A stretch of 56,857 bases of DNA from an uncultured Gammaproteobacteria bacterium (GTDB lineage Bacteria > Pseudomonadota > Gammaproteobacteria > Pseudomonadales > Pseudohongiellaceae), in NCBI GenBank assembly GCA_913058135.1, contig CAJXPR010000009.1:1-56857 (forward strand), read 5' to 3'. Position numbers and translations under genes: made by a program. Below the pieces are notes generated by a model. That model was not told where the DNA came from. It worked only from the letters and a program-made list of their open reading frames with translations, and did not search any database. Positions 43,527 through 52,366 of this stretch are shown here, piece by piece (positions within the stretch are counted from its first letter, which is position 1; each line of letters starts with the position of its first letter).

Positions 43527-45938
43527 ATGCAAAATTTCAGGCAGCGCCCGGCCGGGTGCAAACAGTTTATGGCGGCACTGTTCGTCATCCCCATGTTGAT
43601 TGCCAGCAGCCAGCTTCAGGCTCAGGAATCGGCCCCGCGTCTGGTTCGTGTCGCTGAGAGCGATGCCAGTATTACTCTCGATGGCCGGCTCGACGAGGAA
43701 GTCTGGCAGCGCGTGCCAGCTATTGACGGCATGCGGGTCATTTTGCCGGATACCCTGGCTGAGGCATCATTGCGCACGGACACCCACATTTTCTACACCG
43801 AACGGGGCATTTATGTAGGCGTGATGAACCATCAGGATCCTGATACTCTGGTGGCGCGTATGACCTCGCGGGATACCCGACTTGAGCGTGATGGTTTTGT
43901 CATCAATATCGATCCCTCCGGCCAGGGTCTTTATGGATATATGATGCGCGTCAATCTCGGCGGTTCCAAAACCGATGGTACCATCTTGCCCGAACGGCAA
44001 ATGAACATGCAATGGGATGGTTCGTGGGACGCGGAAACCAGCCCGGTTGAGGGCGGCTGGGTGGCCGAGTTCTTTATTCCATGGACCATGATGGCGCTGC
44101 CGAATGTGTCTGGTGATTCCCGCCAGATCGGTATTTATACCGAACGACAGATTGGTTATTTGAACGAGACCTGGTCTTTTCCGCCGTTGCCTACCACAGT
44201 CAACGAATTTCTTTCTGCGTACCACAAGCTGGAGCTCGACGCGATCGAGCCCAGCGCGCAGCTGACCTGGTACCCCTATCTGTCGGGGACCTATGACGGT
44301 ATTCGTGACGAGTCAGATTTGCGTGCCGGTCTTGAAGTTTTCTGGCGACCGACCACCAATACACAGTTGTCGGCGAGTCTCAATCCTGACTTCGGCAACG
44401 TGGAATCAGACGATATTGTGGTCAACCTGACCGCATTTGAAACATTCTTTCCGGAAAAGCGTGCATTTTTTCTGGAAGGGCAGGACGTCTTTAATACGTC
44501 TCCTCGCAACCAGAGTGCCCGTGGCCCCGGAGGACCAACGACGCTATTGAATACCCGCCGTATTGGTAGTGCCGCCCTGTTCGATGTACCGACCGGCGTC
44601 AGCACCGTGGCAACCGATGTCAGTGCCCCGACTGATCTGCTGGGTGCCGCAAAATTCACAGGACAGAATGGCAACTGGCGCTATGGCACGTTGCTGGCAT
44701 CGGAAGATGACAGTGAAATTCGAGGACAGGCCATCGATGGAACCCGAGTGAAAATTGAAGCCGAGGGCCGCGATTTTGGCGTGGGTCGTCTGCTCTACGA
44801 AGATACCACTGGCGGGGGACGTCGCTCCATTGGCTGGATGGGTACCTCGGTGTCACATTCAGAAGTGGACGCTGTGGTGAATGGCGTTGATGTGCACTAT
44901 TTCTCCGCAGATGCGCGTTGGGTGTTTGATGCGCAGGCTGTCAGTAGCGATGTCGATGGCGTGAACGGGCAGGGTGCATTCGCCGATATCATTTTTCAGC
45001 CGGTGCGCGGTCGCCAGCACCGGGTAGCTGCCGGATATCACGACGACAAGCTGGACCTCAACACGCTTGGTTTCCTGACCCGCAATGACCTGATGCACCT
45101 GGATTACAACTACACACGCAATGAATCCAATATTGAAGGGCTGCGGTCGCGCAGCACCAGCATTTTCAGTTTTAACCAGTGGAACGGTAACGGTGATTTT
45201 GTGCGCCAGGGGGTCTTTGCCACTCGCAATTATACCTTCCTGAACAATCATTCGATGATGGCCAGCGCGCGCTACTATCACCGGCGCGTAGACGACAGGC
45301 TCGGTCGTGGCAGCGGTGATTATTATGTGCCGGGTCGTTGGCAGTTTGTGTTCGGCTGGGATACTGATCCGTCGCAGCAGCTGGTTTACAACTTCAACGT
45401 GGATGCCAATTCGGAAGATCTGGGTGAGCGCAATACCACGACCACCGCCGGTGTGACCTACCGGCCAGTGGACAATTTCTCTCTGCAGGCCGAAGCCGCC
45501 TACACAGACCGCGAAGGCCTGCTTGTGTACCGAGGTAACGGGCGTTATACCAGCTATGAAGCGACGCAGTGGTCACCGAAAGTGACTATGAACTACTTCA
45601 TCAGTGCCCGGCAGCAGTTCCGCCTGGGCGTGCAGTGGACCGGTCTGAAAGCGTTTGAAAACAAATTCCTCCAGGTCAATCCCAATCGCATTGAGGAGCT
45701 GCGTGAGGTGCCCAAACCGAATGCCACCAGCGACAATTTCAGCATCAGCCGCATGACATTCCAGGCGCGTTATCGCTGGGAGATTGCGCCGTTGTCGGAT
45801 CTGTTTATTGTTTATACCCGAGGCGGCAACTTGCCGGGCGATACCTTTGATGATTACACTGGGCTTTTGCAGGAAGCATGGACCGAACCAGTGGTGGATA
45901 CACTGGTGATCAAATTGCGTTATCGGATCGGGTCCTGA
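43527..45938 (+). CDS. Exported DUF5916 protein with CBM9-like N-terminal domain
   Basis: An 803-residue protein with a signal peptide (cut after LQAQ region, residue about 32). A carbohydrate-binding CBM9/DOMON-like domain follows (about 40-235: ASITLDGRLDEEVWQRVPAI, then ERDGFVINIDPSG and VEGGWVAEFFIPWTMM). The remainder is DUF5916, with FGNVESDDIVVNLTAFETFFPEKRAFFLEGQDVF and alternating beta strands ending RYRIG, as in outer-membrane barrels. The job is unproven; such proteins often sit by peptidases or TonB receptors. The start is ATG 43527 (MQNFRQRPAG); the frame back to 43335 would have no signal peptide. The PQQ/heme dehydrogenase gene follows after 41 bases. Confidence 0.85.
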   Translation: MQNFRQRPAGCKQFMAALFVIPMLIASSQLQAQESAPRLVRVAESDASITLDGRLDEEVWQRVPAIDGMRVILPDTLAEASLRTDTHIFYTERGIYVGVMNHQDPDTLVARMTSRDTRLERDGFVINIDPSGQGLYGYMMRVNLGGSKTDGTILPERQMNMQWDGSWDAETSPVEGGWVAEFFIPWTMMALPNVSGDSRQIGIYTERQIGYLNETWSFPPLPTTVNEFLSAYHKLELDAIEPSAQLTWYPYLSGTYDGIRDESDLRAGLEVFWRPTTNTQLSASLNPDFGNVESDDIVVNLTAFETFFPEKRAFFLEGQDVFNTSPRNQSARGPGGPTTLLNTRRIGSAALFDVPTGVSTVATDVSAPTDLLGAAKFTGQNGNWRYGTLLASEDDSEIRGQAIDGTRVKIEAEGRDFGVGRLLYEDTTGGGRRSIGWMGTSVSHSEVDAVVNGVDVHYFSADARWVFDAQAVSSDVDGVNGQGAFADIIFQPVRGRQHRVAAGYHDDKLDLNTLGFLTRNDLMHLDYNYTRNESNIEGLRSRSTSIFSFNQWNGNGDFVRQGVFATRNYTFLNNHSMMASARYYHRRVDDRLGRGSGDYYVPGRWQFVFGWDTDPSQQLVYNFNVDANSEDLGERNTTTTAGVTYRPVDNFSLQAEAAYTDREGLLVYRGNGRYTSYEATQWSPKVTMNYFISARQQFRLGVQWTGLKAFENKFLQVNPNRIEELREVPKPNATSDNFSISRMTFQARYRWEIAPLSDLFIVYTRGGNLPGDTFDDYTGLLQEAWTEPVVDTLVIKLRYRIGS

Positions 45939-45979
45939 CGTCTTTCGGAGACGGATCAACAATAATAACGAGGCAGGCT

Positions 45980-47866
45980 ATGACCATCTTTGCCCGACTA
46001 AACCGGCCCATCGTTTCAGGGCTGATGACAAGTGTCTTGCTGTGGCTGCCTGCGCCACTGATGGCGCAGGGTGATGATGTCCACCCGGGAGAGGCGGTAT
46101 TTACCAACTACTGCGCAGGCTGCCATGATGGTGGCGATCCGCGGGCGGCGTCCACAGAGGCGTTGCGCGCAATGTCCGCAGACAATCTCCGGTTCGCCCT
46201 GACGGCGGGTTTGATGCAGGCCCAGGGGCAGGGGCTGTCGACACGGCAGCGCGAGGCAGTGATCGATTATCTGGCCGTACCGCCGGTATCCGGTGAGTGG
46301 CTGACTGAGAATCTGTGCGCGCCGGGTGAGCGGGCGGTTGACCTGACAATGGTGTCTTTGAGCAGTGCCGGTGGCAATCTGCGTTTCAACCGTAACCTCA
46401 GCGCCGAACAGAGCGGACTCAGTAAAGCTGATATGTCCGAACTGGAGGTAGCCTGGGCGCTGGGCCTGCCTGGCATAGGCGGGCTGCGTTCAACGCCGGT
46501 AATTGCTGGCGACACGGTTTTTTATCCGGCTGCTGCGACCGAGCAGGTGCTGGCCCTTGATGTTGGCACGGGCTGTATCAGGTGGGCCTATGACGCGGGT
46601 GCCAGCCTGCGCAGTTCGGCAACGCTGAGTGACGAGTTTGCCGATGGCCAACGCCTGCTGTACGTCAGCGATGAGCGGGCGCGTCTGCATGCCATTGATC
46701 CCTATACCGGTGAGGCAGCCTGGGTTATCGATGGCGCTGTCGACGAAGGTGTGCACACGCGATTGACCGGTGCGCCGCTGTTTCATGAACAACGCCTGTA
46801 TGTGCCGGTGTCCGCCTCCGGCGTCCAGCGTGGCGCCGAAGCCAGCCACGAGTGCTGTGACGGTCGTGGTGCGGTCATTGCTCTGGACGGACTCAGCGGC
46901 GAGCGTATCTGGACCTATTACACCATGCCGCCGGCTGACTACACCGGCGGTGTCAGCTCGGTAGGCACGCCCCTGCGTGGACCGTCGGGGGCACCGATCT
47001 GGTCCAGTCCCAGTCTGGATGAAGAGCGGCGCCTGCTGTATGTCACCACTGGTGAAAACACGTCCTTGCCTGCCACTGACACCAGCAATGCCATTATTGC
47101 GCTGGATATTGATTCGGGCGAAGTGCGCTGGCAATTCCAGGCAGTAGCCAATGATGTCTGGAACATGGCCTGCACTGGCCGCGAATACGGTCCGAACTGT
47201 CCGTCGCCAACAGACAGTATCATCAAGGATTGGGATTTCGGCGGTGCTGCCACGCTGGTCACCCTGGCCGATGGCAGCGAGCGTTTGCTGGCCGGTCAGA
47301 AATCCGGGCATTTATGGGCGCTCAACCCCAACGACGGCACGGTCGTCTGGCAGCAGCGCGTGGGCGATGGCGGTGCACTGGGTGGCAACCATTGGGGAAT
47401 TGCCGTGGACGGTGAGAGAGTGTTTTTACCGATCAATGACCCGCATTACGCCAGCATGACTGACGACATGATCGATGCCGGTATCCACGCCTTCGACGTT
47501 GCCAGCGGCGAGCCGACATGGGAATTTCGTGCCCGGCCTGACTGTGCCGATGGCCGCGATCTGCGCGTGGCTACCTGCCAGGAACGTTATGGTTTTACCG
47601 CTTTGCCGCTGGTGATTGATGGCGCGCTGGTGGCAGGCAATATCGACGGCCGCCTGTTCATTTTTGACGGCGAGGATGGTGAAATTCTGTTCGAATTTGA
47701 CACCTCCCAGGGTTTCGCAACGGTCAACGGTGTGGAAGCGCGCGGGGGTTCAATCGATTCCCATACCGTGTCGGCAGGGGCCGGCACGTTGTTTGTCGGT
47801 TCCGGCTATGACCGCTTTCGCCAACAGGCAGGCAATGTGTTGCTGGCCTTCAGGCCTCGTCGCTAG
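45980..47866 (+). CDS. PQQ-dependent quinohemoprotein, polyvinyl-alcohol-dehydrogenase-like
   Basis: A 628-residue periplasmic protein: signal peptide (cut after LMA), then a cytochrome c domain with CAGCH at 45-49, then an eight-bladed PQQ propeller (GLRSTPVIAGDTVFYPA, TGAPLFHEQRLYVPVS, SSPSLDEERRLLYVTTGEN, DDVWNMACTGREY-like segments). The vicinal ECCDGRG supplies the adjacent-Cys disulfide typical of quinoprotein alcohol dehydrogenases. The N-terminal heme and these blocks resemble polyvinyl-alcohol dehydrogenase (cytochrome). The natural substrate is probably another alcohol or polyol. RBS GAGG is upstream of ATG 45980. It follows the DUF5916 gene and may be its transcript partner. Confidence 0.85.
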   Translation: MTIFARLNRPIVSGLMTSVLLWLPAPLMAQGDDVHPGEAVFTNYCAGCHDGGDPRAASTEALRAMSADNLRFALTAGLMQAQGQGLSTRQREAVIDYLAVPPVSGEWLTENLCAPGERAVDLTMVSLSSAGGNLRFNRNLSAEQSGLSKADMSELEVAWALGLPGIGGLRSTPVIAGDTVFYPAAATEQVLALDVGTGCIRWAYDAGASLRSSATLSDEFADGQRLLYVSDERARLHAIDPYTGEAAWVIDGAVDEGVHTRLTGAPLFHEQRLYVPVSASGVQRGAEASHECCDGRGAVIALDGLSGERIWTYYTMPPADYTGGVSSVGTPLRGPSGAPIWSSPSLDEERRLLYVTTGENTSLPATDTSNAIIALDIDSGEVRWQFQAVANDVWNMACTGREYGPNCPSPTDSIIKDWDFGGAATLVTLADGSERLLAGQKSGHLWALNPNDGTVVWQQRVGDGGALGGNHWGIAVDGERVFLPINDPHYASMTDDMIDAGIHAFDVASGEPTWEFRARPDCADGRDLRVATCQERYGFTALPLVIDGALVAGNIDGRLFIFDGEDGEILFEFDTSQGFATVNGVEARGGSIDSHTVSAGAGTLFVGSGYDRFRQQAGNVLLAFRPRR

Positions 47867-47878
47867 TGGCCGGGACTT

Positions 47879-48325
47879 CTAGATGGGCAGCGCAGTTGTG
47901 GTCTTGATTTCTTCCATGACAAAACTGGCGGTAACATCAAACAGGTCGGCGGCGATCAGCTGCTGGTACAGTCGATCATAGCCGGGCATGTCGGCCACCA
48001 CTGCCTTCAGCAGGTAATCGATCTGCCCGCCCAGCCGGTAGACCTCGAGCACGCCCTCTACGTTCTGCACCACTTTGTTGAAATTGTCTGCCCAGTCAGC
48101 ATTGTGCTGATTGGTGCGCACTGTGACAAAAACCGTCAGTCCCAGCCCCAGTTTCGCCGGGTCCAGCAGGGTGACGCGCTGTTTGATGACACCGGCTTCC
48201 TCAAATTTCTGAATGCGCCGCCAGCAGGCTGATTTCGAGATACCTATCCTGTCGGCAAGGTCTGCCACTGACAGCGAGGCGTCCTGCTGCAACAGGCGTA
48301 GCAGTTTTCGATCTTGTGAATCCAT
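47879..48325 (-). CDS. Lrp/AsnC family transcriptional regulator
   Basis: A 148-residue regulator. An N-terminal helix-turn-helix (DSQDRKLLRLLQQDASLSVADLADRIGISKSACWRRIQKFEEAGVI) and a C-terminal RAM/AsnC ligand domain (FVTVRTNQHNADWADNFNKVVQNVEGVLEVYRLGGQIDYLLKAVVADMPGYDRLYQQLI) make a complete Lrp-like protein of normal length. The Cys in SKSACWRRI is common to the group. Of several ATGs, 48323-48325 is best placed after GGAG. It is divergent from the class V aminotransferase gene; the shared gap has inverted repeats, so it probably controls that gene. Confidence 0.92.
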   Translation of the reverse strand: MDSQDRKLLRLLQQDASLSVADLADRIGISKSACWRRIQKFEEAGVIKQRVTLLDPAKLGLGLTVFVTVRTNQHNADWADNFNKVVQNVEGVLEVYRLGGQIDYLLKAVVADMPGYDRLYQQLIAADLFDVTASFVMEEIKTTTALPI

Positions 48326-48524
48326 CATTCGCTCCGGAAATTTGCCATTGACCATGAGACCCGGATACGCCATGTCGTGATAAGGTACAGTGTCTCATAA
48401 AACATGATATTAACGGAATAACGTGTCGACTGTAAGCTATTTAGTGACACAAATGGGAACAATGTTCCGGTCCAATTTAATTAATATGGCGTTCTGTCAC
48501 TTTCCTTCATCTGCCGGAACGAGC
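48326..48524. promoter_or_regulatory. Divergent control region, lrp-type gene and aminotransferase
   Basis: 199 bases with dyad elements: ATGAGAC (48354-48360) and GTCTCAT (48392-48398) are inverted arms across 31 bases, and GGAACAATGTTCC (48456-48468) is a 13-base palindrome with one central base. Both are suitable as operators for the adjacent Lrp-type regulator. Confidence 0.45.
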
Positions 48525-50192
48525 ATGAACAAACTGATCCAGAAAATCCGTGATGACGTTATCGGTCAACGCCAGGCGATTGCCACGCCGTTCGGCGAAA
48601 AGCCGCTGATTTATGCCGATTACACGGCGTCGGGCCGCAGCCTCGGGTTTATTGAAGACTATATCCGCGATCAGGTGCTGCCCTGGTATGCCAATACTCA
48701 TACTGAAACCACGTTTACGGGCGCCCGCACATCAGCATTGCGTGAATCAGCGCGGCAGGTAATCTGGCGCGCGGTTAATGGCACCACAGATGACAAGGTG
48801 ATCTTTTGCGGCTCCGGCGCCACTGCTGCTATCAATAAGCTCATTGATGTGTTGAACCTTCGCCTGCCTGCGGATCTTGACCAGCGCTGCGGACTGGCAG
48901 CGTCACTGCCGGAAGAGGAACGCCCGGTGGTTTTTATTGGCCCCTATGAGCATCATTCCAATGAACTGCCCTGGCGGGAAAGCATCGCCCGTATCGAACT
49001 TGTGCCTCTGGACGCCGCCGGTGGTATTGACCTGGTTGCGCTGGAACAGGCGCTGATCAGGCATCGGCAGCGGCGACTGCTGATCGGCAGCTTTTCAGCG
49101 GCCTCCAACGTGACCGGCATCAAGTCAGACGTGGCCGCAGTAACGGCCTTGCTCAAGCATTATGGCGCGCTGGCATGCTGGGATTACGCGGCAGCCGGTC
49201 CCTATGTGCGTATCGATATGAATGCGGCACACGCGCTGGACGCGGTGTTTCTGTCGCCGCACAAGTTTGTGGGTGGTCCTGGTACACCAGGAATTCTGAT
49301 TGCCAAGCGTGGCCTGTTTCGCAATCGTGTACCGGCGACGGTGGGCGGCGGTACGGTGTCCTATGTCACCCCTGAAGACCATGTTTACGTAACCGATATC
49401 GAGCGCAGGGAAGAAGGCGGCACCCCGGCTATTGTTGAATCCATCCGCGCCGGGCTGGTGTTCTCCCTGCAGCAGCAGGTCGGCATTGATGTCATTCAGG
49501 CGCAGGAACAGGCGATGGCAGAGACGGTCATGAAGCGCCTGCAGGCCTGTGCCAATATTGAGGTGCTGGGCAGCCGGGACGCCCACCGGTTGCCGATATT
49601 CTCCCTGCGCTTCTGGCACGGTGAGCGTGAACTGCATTACGGGTTTGTGGTGTCGCTGCTGAACGACCTGTTTGGTATTCAGGCACGCGGCGGCTGTTCC
49701 TGCGCCGGGCCATACGCTCATAGCCTCCTGGGTATGGATATGGCCTACAGCAAACGTGTGGAAGCCGCAGTGACCTCAGGCGCCGGGTTGATGCGCCCGG
49801 GCTGGGTACGGTTGAATTTTAACTATTTCATAGCTGGCGACGAGCTTGAGTACCTGCTGCGCGCACTGGAGCTGGTGGCAGAGCATGGCTGGCGCCTGCT
49901 GCAGTGCTATCGCTACGACGCTGCGCACGGTGTGTGGCGGCATCACCATGCCGATGCCCAGCGTCAGGATCTTCTGCTTGACCTGGATTGGGAACAGACC
50001 CCGGAGGCTGCGCGGACATCTCGTCATGCGGGCAGTCTGCAGGATGAACTGGCTGCGGCCGAGCGGATCCTGTGTCACGAAGAGATCATGTCATCGCCCT
50101 GTACCATGAACCTGTGCGCTGAACATGAAGCGATCCGCTGGTTTGTGTTGCCCCGTGAAACCGCCGCTCAGGCGTCCGGTGCCTGGGCCTGA
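48525..50192 (+). CDS. PLP-dependent class V aminotransferase/cysteine desulfurase-like protein
   Basis: A 555-residue fold-type I PLP enzyme. It has IYADYTASGRSLGFIEDYI, FTGARTSALRESARQVIWRAVNG, FCGSGATAAINKLIDVL, the Asp of WDYAAAGPYV and the Schiff-base Lys in SPHKFVGGPGTPGIL. RGGCSCAGPYAH looks like the Cys loop of SufS-type enzymes. It is longer than IscS/SufS (about 400), with about 100 extra C-terminal residues rich in Trp/His and charged residues. Its reaction is uncertain: desulfurase, or a lyase/aminotransferase on an amino acid. It is probably controlled by the divergent Lrp-type gene. ATG 48525 gives the family-like start; upstream in-frame codons include palindromes. Its 3' end overlaps the next gene. 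Confidence 0.85.
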   Translation: MNKLIQKIRDDVIGQRQAIATPFGEKPLIYADYTASGRSLGFIEDYIRDQVLPWYANTHTETTFTGARTSALRESARQVIWRAVNGTTDDKVIFCGSGATAAINKLIDVLNLRLPADLDQRCGLAASLPEEERPVVFIGPYEHHSNELPWRESIARIELVPLDAAGGIDLVALEQALIRHRQRRLLIGSFSAASNVTGIKSDVAAVTALLKHYGALACWDYAAAGPYVRIDMNAAHALDAVFLSPHKFVGGPGTPGILIAKRGLFRNRVPATVGGGTVSYVTPEDHVYVTDIERREEGGTPAIVESIRAGLVFSLQQQVGIDVIQAQEQAMAETVMKRLQACANIEVLGSRDAHRLPIFSLRFWHGERELHYGFVVSLLNDLFGIQARGGCSCAGPYAHSLLGMDMAYSKRVEAAVTSGAGLMRPGWVRLNFNYFIAGDELEYLLRALELVAEHGWRLLQCYRYDAAHGVWRHHHADAQRQDLLLDLDWEQTPEAARTSRHAGSLQDELAAAERILCHEEIMSSPCTMNLCAEHEAIRWFVLPRETAAQASGAWA

Positions 50193-51133
50193 ACCTGAGC
50201 CTGAACCTTAGCCTGACGCAGATTGGCGGCGGTCATGTCGACTACGGTTTGTCGCGCTTCCGGGGTAATCCACGCATTGTGTGGCGTCACAATAAGGTTT
50301 AACCCGTCCTGCAGGGCATCCAGCAACACGTGGCCATCCCTCGGGGGCTCATTTGGCAGCACATCCACGCCCAGCCCGCCCAGCCGCCCATCACGCAGTG
50401 CTGACAGCGCCGCCTCATCATCGACAATGCCACCGCGGGCACAGTTGATCAGCAGTGCACCGGGCTGCAACGCGTTCAGTATACGTGTATCGATCAGGTG
50501 TCGGGTATGCTCGGTGAGCGGGCAGTGCAGGCTTATCACGTCAGCAGTCGGTGCCAGCCGGGTCAATGCCGGGCGTGAGTCATTGGCCTCATTGCCCGGC
50601 CGTGCACAGAAACTGACCCGCATACCAAACGCTGCTGCCAGCTGTGCGACTCGCTGTCCCAGCTCTCCCTGACCCGCAATGACCAGGTGTTTACCGGCCA
50701 GCTGCAGGGTTTTGTGATTCATCAGGCAAAAGGCAGCGCTCTGTTGCCATCGGCCAACGCTGATATCGTGCTGATAGCACGGCAGACGGTTGGCCAGCGC
50801 CAGCATCAGCATCATCGTATGCTGGGCGACACTGGCAGTGCCATAGGCGGTGATATTACGCACCGCAATGCCCAGTCTGGCCGCCGCCTCAGTGTCAATG
50901 TTGTTGGTGCCGGTTGCCATCACGCAGATCAGTTCCAGTCCCGGCAAGGCGGACAAGACGCCCGCATCGAGTACCACTTTGTTGGAAATGGCCGCCTGCG
51001 CACCCTCCAGCCGGGGCAGGCACTGTTCGGGATCGGTGTGCTGGTGAATGACAAGTTCATCGACCACGGCGGCTATCGGGGTCAGGTCGACATCGTCTCC
51101 CAGGCTGGCAGCGTCCAGTATGACGGCTTTCAT
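50168..51133 (-). CDS. D-2-hydroxyacid dehydrogenase (hydroxypyruvate/glycerate type)
   Basis: A 321-residue NAD(P)-dependent enzyme. The nucleotide loop is GQGELGQRVAQLAAAFG; the catalytic residues are the Arg in NCARGGIVDDEA, the Glu in DVLPNEPP and the His in VTPHNAW. The NNIDTEAAARLGIAVRNITAYGTASVAQH block resembles HprA-type glycerate dehydrogenases. Likely substrates are hydroxypyruvate or glyoxylate. The Cys-like N-terminal signal is absent, so it is cytoplasmic. The C-terminus ends in a VQAQVQAQA repeat coded by a hexamer repeat, and 25 bases overlap the convergent aminotransferase gene. It is divergent from the glycerol importer operon, so a role in three-carbon metabolism is plausible. 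Confidence 0.88.
   Translation of the reverse strand: MKAVILDAASLGDDVDLTPIAAVVDELVIHQHTDPEQCLPRLEGAQAAISNKVVLDAGVLSALPGLELICVMATGTNNIDTEAAARLGIAVRNITAYGTASVAQHTMMLMLALANRLPCYQHDISVGRWQQSAAFCLMNHKTLQLAGKHLVIAGQGELGQRVAQLAAAFGMRVSFCARPGNEANDSRPALTRLAPTADVISLHCPLTEHTRHLIDTRILNALQPGALLINCARGGIVDDEAALSALRDGRLGGLGVDVLPNEPPRDGHVLLDALQDGLNLIVTPHNAWITPEARQTVVDMTAANLRQAKVQAQVQAQAPDA
50181..50216. repeat. Six hexamer repeats at convergent gene ends
   Basis: GCCTGG, GCCTGA, ACCTGA, GCCTGA, ACCTTA and GCCTGA run end to end. On the minus strand they code for the KVQAQVQAQA tail of the hydroxyacid dehydrogenase. On the plus strand they hold the last codons (GAWA) and stop of the aminotransferase. Slippage here would change both proteins. 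Confidence 0.85.
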
Positions 51134-51179
51134 GTGGTGATCCTGTTGCTTTGCAGTCGTTAGAGTTTTTTTGCAGGCA

Positions 51180-51240
51180 GGTAATACGATGGTAATACGA
51201 GACAGGTACTGCAAAACGTCAGTCTAATATGGTAATAATG
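51180..51240. repeat. Direct GGTAATA repeats upstream of glpS
   Basis: GGTAATACGA occurs at 51180-51189 and again at 51191-51200, exactly 11 bases apart. A third copy of the core, GGTAATAATG, lies at 51231-51240. They are between the divergent hydroxyacid dehydrogenase start and the glpS start (51278). Spacing of one helical turn is typical of regulator sites bound in tandem. Confidence 0.55.
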
Positions 51241-51277
51241 CAGACATCTACAATAACGACAAAAAACAGGGTAGGGG

Positions 51278-52366
51278 ATGCTTGAACTGGCGGGCGTAAG
51301 CAAACGGCTGGGCAACGAGGAACATATCCGCGATGTCAGCCTGCAGCTGCAACGCGGATCCATGAATGTACTGCTGGGACCCACCCTGTCAGGCAAGACC
51401 AGCCTGATGCGCCTGATGGCGGGGCTGGACAGCCCGACTTCTGGTGATATTCTGCTGGACGGTGTCAGCGTGCTCGGTGTGCCCGTGCAGAAGCGCCGGG
51501 TTGCCATGGTTTATCAGCAGTTCATCAATTATCCCACCCTGACAATTTATGAAAATATTGCTTCGCCTCTGCGTGTGGCCGGACGGCCCTCTGCCGAGAT
51601 TGACCGCAAAGTGCGGCATGCAGCCGATCTTCTGCGTCTGACGGACTATCTGGACAAACGTCCCGCCGAGCTCTCGGGTGGGCAACAGCAGCGCACGGCC
51701 ATTGCCAGAGCGCTGGTCAAAGAGTCGCAACTGGTACTGCTCGACGAGCCACTGGCAAATCTGGACTATAAACTTCGTGAAGAACTGCGCCAGGAACTGC
51801 CGCGGATTTTTGCGGAACTGGGCGCGATCCTGGTCTACGCCAGTACCGAGCCATCTGAAGCACTTTTGTTGGGTGGCAACACCGCCACCCTGCATCAGGG
51901 GCGTGTGACCCAGTTTGGGCGAACCATTGATGTCTTCCAGCGCCCGGTCGACCTGGTGACCGCCAGAACCTTTTCCGATCCTCCGCTCAACACAGCATCG
52001 GTCAGCAAGCGCGGCGCTGAATTGTGGCTGGACCGCTTTGTCATTCCGCTGTCAGACAAACAGGCGGCCTTGCCTGATGGCAAATACACCTTGGGGCTGC
52101 GTCCCTGGCATCTCACAATGGAGGGCGGCGCCAGCTGTGCCATAGAAGGCCAGGTGAAAGTCACTGAAATCACCGGATCTGAAACCTATATACATCTGCA
52201 GGTCGCCGGGCTTCCCTGGGTCAGTCTGACGCAAGGCGTCCGGTACCCCGAAGTGGATGCCATGCAGCGGCTGCACTTTTTGCCGGAGAATGTTTATCTG
52301 TTTGATGAGGCGGGGTGCCTGGTGCTTGCGCCGGAACTGCCTGCGGAGCAGACATGGCAAAAATAA
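51278..52366 (+). CDS. glpS: Glycerol ABC importer ATPase GlpS
   Basis: A 362-residue nucleotide-binding subunit with a C-terminal MalK-like regulatory domain (about 235-350). Walker A is GPTLSGKTS with Thr-Leu in place of the usual Ser-Gly, as in GlpS of Rhizobium. The Q-loop has VYQQFINYPTL, the signature is LSGGQQQR, and Walker B is LVLLDEPLANLD followed by a switch Tyr-Ala-Ser (YASTEPSEA) without the usual His. GlpS and GlpT form an asymmetric ATPase pair. ATG 51278 has AGGG upstream. Its end overlaps glpT by 13 bases. Confidence 0.9.
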   Translation: MLELAGVSKRLGNEEHIRDVSLQLQRGSMNVLLGPTLSGKTSLMRLMAGLDSPTSGDILLDGVSVLGVPVQKRRVAMVYQQFINYPTLTIYENIASPLRVAGRPSAEIDRKVRHAADLLRLTDYLDKRPAELSGGQQQRTAIARALVKESQLVLLDEPLANLDYKLREELRQELPRIFAELGAILVYASTEPSEALLLGGNTATLHQGRVTQFGRTIDVFQRPVDLVTARTFSDPPLNTASVSKRGAELWLDRFVIPLSDKQAALPDGKYTLGLRPWHLTMEGGASCAIEGQVKVTEITGSETYIHLQVAGLPWVSLTQGVRYPEVDAMQRLHFLPENVYLFDEAGCLVLAPELPAEQTWQK

